A model generated the notes under the pieces. That model saw only the letters and a list, made by a program, of their open reading frames with translations. It made no database searches and had not been told where the DNA came from. This document shows, piece after piece, positions 7,768 through 15,227 of a stretch of DNA of 64,000 nucleotides. A program made the translations under genes and the position numbers. Source of the DNA: Thermithiobacillus plumbiphilus (GTDB taxonomy: Bacteria > Pseudomonadota > Gammaproteobacteria > Acidithiobacillales > Thermithiobacillaceae); the NCBI RefSeq assembly GCF_038070005.1, contig NZ_JBBPCO010000004.1, forward strand, positions 124,001 through 188,000, read 5' to 3'. Position 1 is the stretch's first letter. Each line of letters starts with the position of its first letter.

Positions 7768-10317
7768 ATGCTCAGTATCAGTGCACGCGGATCGGCGTCG
7801 AGCGCCGAGCAGTATTATGACCACCTGGCCGACGAGCACCGGCGCGGTGGCCCCGAGGACTACTACACCTCGGGCAAAGACCAGCCCGGCCAGTGGTTCG
7901 GCGCCGGCGCCGAGGCACTGGGCCTGACTGGCGCCGTGTCGAGAGAGCAGTTCGGCAACGCTCTCCGGGGCCGCGATACCCAAGGTACCCAAGGGCGTGA
8001 CCTGGTGCACGGCGCGGGGGACCAGCATCGGGCAGGATGGGATCTGACATTTTCTGTCCCGAAAAGCGTCAGCCTGGCCTGGGCCATGGCGCCGGACGAG
8101 GGCCAGCGAGCGGCGATCCAGGCGGCACATGATCGAGCCGTGGCGGCGGCCTTGCAGCACGTCCAGGAGCACTGCATCACGGCCAGGCGCGGCAAAGGGG
8201 GCATTGAGCGTGAGAGCGCCAGCATGGTGGCAGCCGTGTTTGCCCACGGCACCAGCCGGGAACAAGACCCCCAGTTGCACAGCCATTGCATGGTCATGAA
8301 TCTTGCCCAAAGGCAAGATGGCAGTTGGGGCGGCATAGAAAGCAGGGATTTATATCAGTGGAAAATGGCAAGCGGCGCGATCTATCGGGCCGAACTGGCA
8401 TCCCAGATGCGGCAGTTAGGGTTCGAAGTCGAGCAGGACCGGGACGCATTTCGCCTGGCGGCAGTGCCCCGGCAGGCCGAGGCAGAATTCTCCACCCGCA
8501 GACAGCAGATCGAGGCGGCATTACAGGCGCATGGCGCCAGTGGGGCCAAAGCCTCGGAGGTGGCCGCGCTCGACACAAGGAGACCCAAGGAGCACGTGAG
8601 CCAGTCCGGACTGCTGGCTGATTGGCAGCAGCGCGGGGCAGCATGCGGATTTGGACCCGAACAGGCGGCACAGGCCCGCCAGGCAGAGCCAGTGCAGGGC
8701 GAGCCAATGCCCGGCAGGCCAGAGATACTGCGCACCCTGACCGAAACAGCCAGCACATTCCGGCAGGCTGATATATTCAGAGCGGTCGCCACCATGGCGC
8801 AGGGCACCACCATGGGGGCTGCCGGGGTGCGGGATGTAGTGGCCGGGCTCACCCAGGATCGGGAAATTGTCAGGCTTCGCGGGGCAGATGGCAGCACCCG
8901 CTACAGCACCCGCGAAATGATAGCCCTGGAGCGCGGCATGGCCGATGGCGCCATGCGGCGACAGCACGAGACCGCGCACCACGTCTCTGATCATGCCATC
9001 GGGCAGGCAATGTCAGCCCGACCCACCATCAGCGACGAGCAACGGGCCGCCCTTGAACATATCACCCGCCAGACTGGCGGAGTGGCGGTCATCGAGGGCA
9101 TGGCCGGAACGGGTAAATCATTCTTGATGGGCGCGGCGCGAGAGGCATGGGAGGCAGACGGTTTTCAGGTCCGTGGCGCAGCCCTGGCCGGCAAGGCTGC
9201 TCAGGGACTGGAAGAGGGCTCAGGCATTCAGTCCCAGACCCTGCACTCCCTGCTGGCAGCACTGGAGCCGGGACCAGACGGGCGCGCCCGCGAGTCCCTG
9301 AGCGCGCGGGATGTGGTGGTGATCGATGAAGCCGGCATGGTCGGTAGCCGCCAGATGGCCCGCTTACTCGATCACATCCATCGGGCCGGAGCCAAGGCGG
9401 TTCTGATCGGTGACAGCAGGCAACTACAGCCCATCGATGCAGGGGGCGCATTCCGGTCACTATCCCAGCGGCTGGGGGCTGCCGAGTTGACCGACATTCG
9501 CCGGCAGCGGGAAGATTGGGCGCGCCAAGCCGTGCATGACTTCGCCGACGGCAAAGCCGGCGCGGCACTGACTGCGTACCAGGAACGCGGACTCCTCGCA
9601 GTCGGGGCCGACCGCCAGGATTCCATGCGTCAGATGGTGACGGACTGGTGTCGCGAGCGCGACCCAGACCGTCCCGGTGAATCTCTCATGCTCGCGGGCA
9701 CCCGCGTCGAGGTGCGGCGTTTGAACGAGCTTGCCCGCGAGCAGATGCGCGCCCAGCACCGGCTGGGGCCTGCCGCACAGATCGAGGGGCGCGAATTCTC
9801 CGAGGGGGAAAGACTGTTATTCACCAGAAACAGCGCCGCAATTGGGGTGAAAAATGGCACATTGGGCACCCTGACCCGCGTGGACCTCGATCGCCGTGGT
9901 GAGTGGCAATTCACTGTCCGTGCCGATTCTGGCGAGATCGTGCGATTCTCGCCCAGCGCCGGTGCCGAGCGAGGCGGCTATGCGCATATTGACCATGGCT
10001 ATGCCGTCAGCGCCCACAAAGCCCAGGGCGTGACTGTTGACCGGGCTTATGTGCTGGTATCCGAGACCATGAGCGATCGGGAATGGTCCTACGTGGCGGC
10101 CAGCCGGAGCCGCGACCAGACTCGGATCTATACCGACGAGGCCACCATGGAGGATCTGGCCGACAGCATGAGCCGCAGCCGCCAAGCCGATACCACCCTG
10201 GACTATCTACCAGATCCAGAGCCCGCGCCAGAACCGGCGCCGGCACCCGAAGAGCCGGCACCGGAAACCAGCCCGGCGCCGACCCCCGAACCCGAATTCG
10301 AACTGGAGGACTACTGA
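7768..10317 (+). CDS. MobF conjugative relaxase-helicase (TrwC/TraI family)
   Basis: 849 aa. Nicks oriT, stays covalently bound to the 5' end and unwinds the strand for transfer. The N-terminal relaxase domain has the tyrosine pairs Tyr16-Tyr17 and Tyr32-Tyr33 and the three-histidine motif region PQLHSHCMVMN (His171, His173). The C-terminal RecD-like helicase has Walker A GMAGTGKS (444-451) and Walker B VVVIDEAGMVG, with later motifs through SAHKAQGVTVDRAYV. Starts three bases after the coupling-protein stop behind AGGAGGG. A proline/glutamate-rich tail closes the protein. At ~850 aa it is slightly shorter than TrwC-type proteins but all motor motifs are present. Confidence 0.93.
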   Translation: MLSISARGSASSAEQYYDHLADEHRRGGPEDYYTSGKDQPGQWFGAGAEALGLTGAVSREQFGNALRGRDTQGTQGRDLVHGAGDQHRAGWDLTFSVPKSVSLAWAMAPDEGQRAAIQAAHDRAVAAALQHVQEHCITARRGKGGIERESASMVAAVFAHGTSREQDPQLHSHCMVMNLAQRQDGSWGGIESRDLYQWKMASGAIYRAELASQMRQLGFEVEQDRDAFRLAAVPRQAEAEFSTRRQQIEAALQAHGASGAKASEVAALDTRRPKEHVSQSGLLADWQQRGAACGFGPEQAAQARQAEPVQGEPMPGRPEILRTLTETASTFRQADIFRAVATMAQGTTMGAAGVRDVVAGLTQDREIVRLRGADGSTRYSTREMIALERGMADGAMRRQHETAHHVSDHAIGQAMSARPTISDEQRAALEHITRQTGGVAVIEGMAGTGKSFLMGAAREAWEADGFQVRGAALAGKAAQGLEEGSGIQSQTLHSLLAALEPGPDGRARESLSARDVVVIDEAGMVGSRQMARLLDHIHRAGAKAVLIGDSRQLQPIDAGGAFRSLSQRLGAAELTDIRRQREDWARQAVHDFADGKAGAALTAYQERGLLAVGADRQDSMRQMVTDWCRERDPDRPGESLMLAGTRVEVRRLNELAREQMRAQHRLGPAAQIEGREFSEGERLLFTRNSAAIGVKNGTLGTLTRVDLDRRGEWQFTVRADSGEIVRFSPSAGAERGGYAHIDHGYAVSAHKAQGVTVDRAYVLVSETMSDREWSYVAASRSRDQTRIYTDEATMEDLADSMSRSRQADTTLDYLPDPEPAPEPAPAPEEPAPETSPAPTPEPEFELEDY

Positions 10318-10318
10318 C

Positions 10319-12442
10319 ATGCGCAGATCAGCAGCTACCATCATCACCACCCTGCTATTCATGCTGCTGCCAGGCTTGGCGCAGGCATCCCCCTGGTACG
10401 ACCCGGACCCCAGTGATGATTCCGTGGGATTGGTGACCAAGATCTTTGGCAGCGTGGTCGATGCCGTCCTGCCAGGGGCGGGCGGCGCCATGCCGCAGGT
10501 GGACCTGGGACCCATGTTCATGGTCTTCAATGCGGCCGTCATGGCCTTCGGCGCTATGCTCGTGACCTATGGCATGGTGGTGGGCACCATGCAGACCGCG
10601 CATGATGGCGAAGTGCTCGGCAAACGCTGGTCGAGCGTCTGGGTGCCGATCCGATCGGCAGCGGGCATGGGCGCGGTGATTCCACTGGCCAGCGGCTTTT
10701 CCGTCATCCAGATGATCGTGATCTGGTTTGCCCTCCAGGGCGTGGGGGTGGCAAATCTGGTGTGGGACAAGGCCGTGACCAGTCTCGGCAGCAATGCCTC
10801 CCTGGTCGGCAGCATCCAGGCCCCAGACGTCACCCCGGTGGCGAGCGGCATGCTCAAGGCCATGGCCTGCAGCAAGGCCCTGAATGCCCAGTTCCAGGCC
10901 GCGGGGTTGTCAACCAAGATCGAGGCTATCACCATCCCCGCCTATACCTCGGCCAATGGCAGCACCTTCACCGGAGTGTCCTGGGGTGATCCGACCGGCC
11001 AGTATTCACGCGCCATGTGCGGCAGTGTGACCTGGAAAACCGGCAACCAGGACGAATCCACCTTGCAGGCAGCCATCACCAGCAGCCAGACCATTGCCTT
11101 GCATGCCCTGGTGGTGGCGCTAGACCCGCTGGCCACCAAGCTGGTGGCCGGCGACCCGAACGTGCCGAAGAACACTTTCCGCACCGCCATCGAGACGTAC
11201 CGCAGCACCCTGTTGCAGACCGCGCAGACGGCGCTGGCGAACACCGCCAATCCCGCCGCGCAGCAGTTCGTAACCGAAGCGCGGGCAGGCGGCTGGCTGC
11301 ATGCCGGCGAATACTACATGACCATGGCCCGGATCAACTCGCAGGCCAAGAGCGCCATGGACGACGTGCCGCAACCCGTCATGGCGGATATCCTGGGCGA
11401 CCTGCCCATGGAGATGCGGCCAGAAATGGAATTCGCCATGGGTCGGGTGGACAGCTACCTGGCCAAGGCCAGCCAGCCTAATGACCAGCAGGCACAGCCA
11501 GGGCCGAAGGAATCAGACAGCGCGGTGGAAAAGGCGCTCGCCAAGATCGGTCGGGCGACCTCTGGGACTTTGGCCCTGCTGAAGGGCGATCCGATCCGGC
11601 TGGCCGGCGAAAACCCGGTTTTGACCGCGAAATCACTAGGTGATGGCATCATGGACGCTGGTGGCACGGCGGGGCTGGCGGTCATGGCGGCGGCTGGCGC
11701 CGGCGGCGCGGTGCCGCTGGTCGGCGGGGCAGCGGGGGCCGTGTCAGGCATGATCGGCCCCATGGTGTCGACCATCCTCCTTGGGCTGGCGACCCTCGGA
11801 GCCTTGCTGTCAGTGTGGCTGCCGATGATGCCCTATGTGCTCTGGATCGGCGCAATCGCCGGCTGGCTGGTGTTCTTGCTGGAGGCGGTCATAGCAGCCC
11901 CCCTCTGGGCAGTTATGCACGCCAAGCAGGACGGCGAGGGCCTGGCGGGCAGCAACATCCAGGGATACATGCTGCTGCTGAGCCTGATCATGCGTCCCAC
12001 CCTCATGGTGTTTGGCTTCATCTCGGCGGTGCTGCTGGTCTCGGTCCTGGGTGCATTTGTGAACGCCACATTCGGCCACGCCTTTGCAGGTTCCCAGGCG
12101 GGTGGCTGGTTCTCGGGGATTTTTGGGCCGCTCGGCGCGATCGTGGTCTATGTAGCCCTGATCATGGCCGTGGTCTGGAAGGGCTTCGGGCTGATCCACG
12201 TCGTGCCAGACCGCATTCTGAGGTGGGTTGGCGGTGGCGATGAAGGACTCGGCGAGGAGCAAATCGGCCACCAAGCCCAACACGGCCACACGGCAGCCGT
12301 GGCCGTCATGTCCGGGGCCGGGCATCGGGGCGCCGACGCGGCGACCACGCGCGGCGCCGGGCAGCAGCGAGGGGCGCGCGAGAGGAGCCCCGCGCCCGGA
12401 AAATCATCTGAGGTCCACGTAGCCGAGGACCGGCGCCAGTAG
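10319..12442 (+). CDS. DotA/TraY-like polytopic membrane protein
   Basis: 707 aa. Begins with a signal-like segment (TIITTLLFMLLPGLAQA), then membrane helices around residues 60-150 and a cluster from ~450 to ~630, with a periplasmic-type region between. The pattern and phrases such as GKRWSSVWVPIRSAAGMGAVIPL match the DotA/TraY family of I-type (IVB) secretion systems, where TraY/DotA sits in the inner membrane and in IncI plasmids is the target of entry exclusion. Its ATG follows the relaxase stop by one base, so it is in the mobilization operon. No other IVB gene is present, which makes its role puzzling. The last ~80 residues are hydrophilic, low complexity. Confidence 0.8.
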   Translation: MRRSAATIITTLLFMLLPGLAQASPWYDPDPSDDSVGLVTKIFGSVVDAVLPGAGGAMPQVDLGPMFMVFNAAVMAFGAMLVTYGMVVGTMQTAHDGEVLGKRWSSVWVPIRSAAGMGAVIPLASGFSVIQMIVIWFALQGVGVANLVWDKAVTSLGSNASLVGSIQAPDVTPVASGMLKAMACSKALNAQFQAAGLSTKIEAITIPAYTSANGSTFTGVSWGDPTGQYSRAMCGSVTWKTGNQDESTLQAAITSSQTIALHALVVALDPLATKLVAGDPNVPKNTFRTAIETYRSTLLQTAQTALANTANPAAQQFVTEARAGGWLHAGEYYMTMARINSQAKSAMDDVPQPVMADILGDLPMEMRPEMEFAMGRVDSYLAKASQPNDQQAQPGPKESDSAVEKALAKIGRATSGTLALLKGDPIRLAGENPVLTAKSLGDGIMDAGGTAGLAVMAAAGAGGAVPLVGGAAGAVSGMIGPMVSTILLGLATLGALLSVWLPMMPYVLWIGAIAGWLVFLLEAVIAAPLWAVMHAKQDGEGLAGSNIQGYMLLLSLIMRPTLMVFGFISAVLLVSVLGAFVNATFGHAFAGSQAGGWFSGIFGPLGAIVVYVALIMAVVWKGFGLIHVVPDRILRWVGGGDEGLGEEQIGHQAQHGHTAAVAVMSGAGHRGADAATTRGAGQQRGARERSPAPGKSSEVHVAEDRRQ

Positions 12443-12454
12443 TCCAGCAGCGGT

Positions 12455-12481
12455 CCCGCGTCACCTGATCGGTCACGCGGG
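12455..12481 (+). terminator. Hairpin after the DotA/TraY-like gene
   Basis: CCCGCGT-C-ACC, loop TGATC, GGT-C-ACGCGGG: ten paired bases with a single C-C mismatch, starting 13 bases after the stop of the transfer operon. There is no following T run, so it may stabilise the mRNA end or work with Rho rather than act alone. Confidence 0.45.
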
Positions 12482-12920
12482 CCCCTTACGCTGGAGTGCA
12501 ATGGCAGAGCGTGGCTGAACCCCGCCCCGCACTGCATCCCACCCCCCGCGCCCTTCGGGTCGGGTGCGACAGGCGCACCCGATCACCCCCCTCATAGGGG
12601 GGGTGACTCCGGGGAGATTTTCCACTTCCCCCGATTCTGATTCCAGATCCATCCCGACTCGCAAACCCAACCCAGTGCGGTATCGGTGCTGATGCGATAC
12701 CACATCCCATGATCGTCGGCATCGAGCCGGCAGGCGGAGTGAGTCCCTACCCATCTTTTTGGGCGGGGAACTGGTCGTGCTTGCCGGGACTGACAAGCTC
12801 GGTCTCCATGAGGGAGGGGCTTCCTGGCTCCTTGGCCTGGGGCTGGGCCTGCGCTGGCGCTTGCCCTGCCCCATGTGGAGATTCTGGGGCTATCTATATA
12901 GAGCCGACCCCTTGGGGGGC

Positions 12921-12948
12921 GGTGGTGGGCGGTGCTCAGCCCACCACC
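12921..12948 (-). terminator. Hairpin downstream of kfrA
   Basis: A perfect 10-bp inverted repeat with an 8-base loop, ending 28 bases beyond the kfrA stop on the minus strand. Flanked by further complementary C/G runs. Likely the 3' end structure of the kfrA message; no clear T tract. Confidence 0.45.
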
Positions 12949-12976
12949 CCGAAGGGGCGCAGGGGGGGGCAGCGGA

Positions 12977-13894
12977 TCAGGATCCGGCAGCGGCCTCCGG
13001 CGCCACACGTTTCTTGCCCCGCCTCGGCGCCGAGGCTTTCTTCTCCTGACGTCGTGGTGCTGGGGTCCGCGCCAGCAGGGCATTGATCTGATCCCTCATG
13101 GCCTGCACCTGTCCTTCCAGGCTGGCAGCAGCCTGTCTGGCTTGGTCCCTCTCTCCCTGGGTGACATCGAGGCGGGCGCGCAGGGCATCGATTTCGGCAG
13201 CCAGCCGATCAGCCCGCACCTGGGCGGTCTCGCGCAGGGCCTCGGAGCGGGCCAGGTCGGCAGTGAGGCCGGCCACAGCAGCACGCGCCTGCTCTGCATC
13301 CTGGCGGGCGGTAGCCAGATCCTGGCGCATGGCTTCGGCGCGGCGGTCCGATTCCTGGGTCATAGACTCGGCAGCACTGGCGCGGTTTTGGGCGGCAGCC
13401 AGATCCTGGCGCAGGGCAGTGGATTCAGCATGAGCGGCGGCTTGATCGGCGCGCAGCGCATCGATCTCGGCAGCCCACACCTTTTCCAGACCGGCGGCGC
13501 GCGCCCGCTCGGCGTCTAGCTCTGTCTCCAGCGCCTGGTAGGCATCCCCCAGTTCTGACCGCAGGGCATCCAATTCCGCCCGCTCTGATTCCCACCCAGA
13601 CTGGGCGGCTCGCAGGGATTCATTGGCCAGATCCTGGGCCTGCCTCCACATCACTTCCATGGCCTGGGTGGTGGCGGATTGAACAGCCTCTGGCACCTGC
13701 ACTGCTACCTGGGCTGCTCTGGCAGTCCTCGCCCGACGCCACTCTTTCATCGCGGCGCTGGCGTCATTCATGTTGACGCGCGCAAGCCGCCTGACAGAAT
13801 CGACTGTCGGGAAGGTCTCGTGCCCAGACTTCTGATAGAGATCATCAGCGGCGGAGAAGATGCGATCGCGAATTTCCTGGGTCATCATTTCCAT
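12977..13894 (-). CDS. KfrA-like DNA-binding coiled-coil protein
   Basis: 305 aa. Residues ~1-70 match the KfrA N-terminal helix-turn-helix (VDSVRRLARVNMNDASAAMKEWRR), and residues ~80-275 are one long alanine/glutamate/arginine-rich coiled coil, followed by a basic Lys/Arg tail. In broad-host-range plasmids KfrA is an autorepressor and filament-forming partition accessory factor. AAAGGAG lies 7 bases before the chosen ATG. A large A/T palindrome just upstream fits autoregulation. On an integrated element it suggests a plasmid ancestry or a plasmid-like excised phase. No ParA/ParB pair is present here. Confidence 0.82.
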   Translation of the reverse strand: MEMMTQEIRDRIFSAADDLYQKSGHETFPTVDSVRRLARVNMNDASAAMKEWRRARTARAAQVAVQVPEAVQSATTQAMEVMWRQAQDLANESLRAAQSGWESERAELDALRSELGDAYQALETELDAERARAAGLEKVWAAEIDALRADQAAAHAESTALRQDLAAAQNRASAAESMTQESDRRAEAMRQDLATARQDAEQARAAVAGLTADLARSEALRETAQVRADRLAAEIDALRARLDVTQGERDQARQAAASLEGQVQAMRDQINALLARTPAPRRQEKKASAPRRGKKRVAPEAAAGS

Positions 13895-13920
13895 GGCAGC
13901 GCTCCTTTGGGTTTGGTAAG

Positions 13921-13953
13921 AATAATAATAATAATAGTATTATTCTTATTATT
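13921..13953. promoter_or_regulatory. A/T-only palindrome upstream of kfrA (probable KfrA operator)
   Basis: Two 15-base arms of AAT/ATT triplets (13921-13935 and 13939-13953) are reverse complements with one mismatch, separated by AGT. It stands 27 bases before the kfrA ATG and is striking in an otherwise GC-rich element. KfrA proteins are known to bind operators overlapping their own promoter, so autorepression is the natural reading. Confidence 0.6.
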
Positions 13954-14053
13954 ATGCAAGCACCCAAGTGAAATTATTTTTTCGATGCGGGAGGACAATG
14001 CAGGACCGGTGACCGGCATCAGCCAGCCACACGGAAAGTGCAAACAGGAAGGG

Positions 14054-14305
14054 CTAAGAGGCGAGCGGCAGCGGGCGCAACAGATGGCGGCGGGTCTTGT
14101 CCGGATCCCAGCCGACGATCTGACAGGCGTCGGCGAAGGTGATCAGGGCGCGAGGGCAGCGGCCCTCCACCCAGTCTATGGCCCCATCCCTGTCCTTGGG
14201 CGAGCCGCCGCCTGCAATGTCCTGCCGCACCCGCGCCAGCAGGGCGCGACACAGGCAGGACACCCCTTCTTTGATTTCGCTATCCGTCAGATTCTTCAGA
14301 TCCAT
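14054..14305 (-). CDS. Small protein of unknown function downstream of the CRISPR array
   Basis: 83 aa, acidic N-terminal part, with a possible helix-turn-helix near the C-terminus (ITFADACQIVGWDPDKTRRHL). No family named. A strong ribosome site (AGGGAGGG) precedes the ATG, and this site abuts the degenerate last CRISPR repeat, so on the minus strand the array lies in the immediate 5' leader of this gene. kfrA follows on the same strand. A regulator is possible from the helix-turn-helix-like part, but that is weak evidence. Confidence 0.6.
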   Translation of the reverse strand: MDLKNLTDSEIKEGVSCLCRALLARVRQDIAGGGSPKDRDGAIDWVEGRCPRALITFADACQIVGWDPDKTRRHLLRPLPLAS

Positions 14306-14315
14306 TATTCCCTCC

Positions 14316-14526
14316 CTTTCACCCCTGCACGCAGGGGAACACCCAGATCCTCCATCAGGAAGCGCAGGGTCAAACCTTTTTACCCCTGCACGCAGGGGAA
14401 CACCGCAACCGAGCGATTGGGCGGCTACACCCGCAATTTTTTACCCCTGCACGCAGGGGAACACCCGATGCAGGATACGCCCGCTTGGTTCACCATCCTT
14501 TTTACCCCTGCACGCAGGGGAACACC
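14316..14526 (-). CRISPR. Mini CRISPR array: four 28-nt repeats, three 33-nt spacers
   Basis: Repeats at 14316-14343, 14377-14404, 14438-14465 and 14499-14526 share ACCCCTGCACGCAGGGGAAC with exact 61-base spacing; spacers are 14344-14376, 14405-14437 and 14466-14498 and are unrelated to each other. The palindromic CCCCTG/CAGGGG core and geometry are those of type I-E (or the similar type IV-A) repeats. By analogy with E. coli repeats, the crRNA strand is the minus strand, with the leader near 14530-14600. The leftmost repeat differs at its T-rich edge (CTTTC for TTTTT), as expected for the trailer end. No cas gene is present in the element or the window. Confidence 0.88.
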
Positions 14527-14584
14527 TTTCGCAATGCCGAAAACTACATGGCTGGGTTGGGCAGTGTCAACCAACAAATACCCC

Positions 14585-14609
14585 GAAAAATCCTGACCAA
14601 ATCCTGACC
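14585..14609 (+). repeat. Right arm-type repeat near the element end
   Basis: Perfect copy of 622-646 in the same orientation, with a third, diverged motif (AACCTTGACC, 14611-14620) next to it. Together with the left copy these are candidate arm-type integrase binding sites. It also lies where the CRISPR leader is expected. Confidence 0.6.
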
Positions 14610-14664
14610 AAACCTTGACCAAAACAAGACCACAAAGGACCCACCGAGACCAGACGCTGGACAA

Positions 14665-14694
14665 TAAAAAAGCCCCGCAAACATAAGCGGGGCT
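14665..14694 (-). terminator. Terminator now serving ssrA, carried by the element
   Basis: On the minus strand: AGCCCCGC, 8-base loop, GCGGGGCT, then six T. It lies about 45 bases past the ssrA 3' end but inside the mobile element, so the element supplies a replacement for the terminator it displaced to 506-534. Confidence 0.85.
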
Positions 14695-14735
14695 TGGTTT
14701 TCAGCGGTCCTGATTGGTCTGGGCAGGACACCCTA

Positions 14736-14763
14736 ATTGGTGGAGGCGGCGGGAATCGAACCC
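14736..14763 (-). repeat. Right attachment site within the ssrA 3' end
   Basis: Perfect 28-base match to 541-568. It overlaps the tmRNA CCA end, acceptor strand and T-arm, leaving the tmRNA intact after integration. Confidence 0.88.
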
Positions 14764-15121
14764 GCGTCCGCAAACCCTCTACCGTCCGGTTCTACATGCT
14801 TAGTCAGTCTTCAATTTGACCCGCAGAGTGTCCGGCTGACAGGATACCCAACAGGCGAGTCTGGTTGGTTTTAGCGGATTGGCCCCAGACGTGCCGCACC
14901 GCGATCCCGTGTATGTCGACCCCTCAAACACCGTTGCCGGCATTACCATTGCTGGCTCCCATGCCCACAGGCAGGCTTGGGTGAGGGGCTAGCCGCTTTA
15001 AGCGGCTAGGGCGTAGTCGCTGTCGTTGGCAGTTATACGTTGTGCGATTGGTTTTAAGAGCTTAATCGCAGCTCTGCATGCCCCGAAGGTTTCGCGATCT
15101 CCGTCGAAGCCGATCGCCCCC
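14738..15121 (-). ncRNA. ssrA: Transfer-messenger RNA
   Basis: 384 nt. tmRNA rescues stalled ribosomes and tags the unfinished protein for proteolysis. The ends pair as GGGGGCG with CGCCTCC plus ACCA, including the G3-U pair that identifies alanine tmRNAs. The 5' part reads GGCTTCGACGGAGATCGCG, close to the conserved tmRNA start, and the 3' part has the T-loop GGTTCGATTCC. The tag frame (around 15000-15032) reads ANDSDYALAA followed by TAA. The 3' end is the integration site of the neighbouring element. Its partner gene smpB is 3.8 kb away. Confidence 0.96.
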
Positions 15122-15137
15122 GGTGAATTGTCGGTAC

Positions 15138-15165
15138 AGATTAGAGAAAAACGTACCAAAGTCAA
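15138..15165 (-). promoter_or_regulatory. ssrA promoter
   Basis: On the minus strand TTGACT (15160-15165) and TAATCT (15138-15143) are separated by 16 bases, with the mature tmRNA 5' end 17 bases further on. A short processed 5' leader is normal for tmRNA. Confidence 0.55.
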
Positions 15166-15227
15166 TATCTATAGACTAAAATGTCAGACATAAGTTCCGA
15201 ATAATTGCCTCTTGGCACAGGGGTACC

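Larger units (their letters stand above)
12443..12976. other. Non-coding gap between the transfer operon and kfrA
   Basis: No supported gene. It holds three hairpins: 12455-12481 (imperfect 11-bp stem, TGATC loop, probably the transfer-operon terminator though without a T run), 12583-12606 (TCACCCCCC / GGGGGGTGA with one extra G), and 12921-12948 (GGTGGTGGGC / GCCCACCACC, just downstream of kfrA). The second is not explained by either flanking gene and could be a single-strand origin. Confidence 0.45.
541..14763. mobile_element. Integrative mobilizable element in ssrA (about 14.2 kb)
   Basis: A 28-bp perfect direct repeat (541-568 and 14736-14763) brackets the segment. The right copy is the 3' end of the complete tmRNA gene and the left copy is a detached duplicate, the classic result of site-specific integration into a tmRNA 3' end. 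A tyrosine integrase and excisionase lie at the left end. Cargo in order: HUH replication initiator, RHH protein, coupling protein, MobF relaxase, DotA/TraY-like protein, KfrA-like regulator, a small ORF and a mini CRISPR array. Pilus and core-channel genes of a type IV secretion system are absent, so transfer should depend on a helper. The exact crossover position inside the repeat cannot be read from sequence. Confidence 0.88.

Noticed and set aside
14315-14530. Reading the CRISPR repeats as a simple tandem repeat
   Set aside because: The 33-base intervals are unrelated to each other while the 28-base units are nearly identical and palindromic, which is CRISPR architecture.
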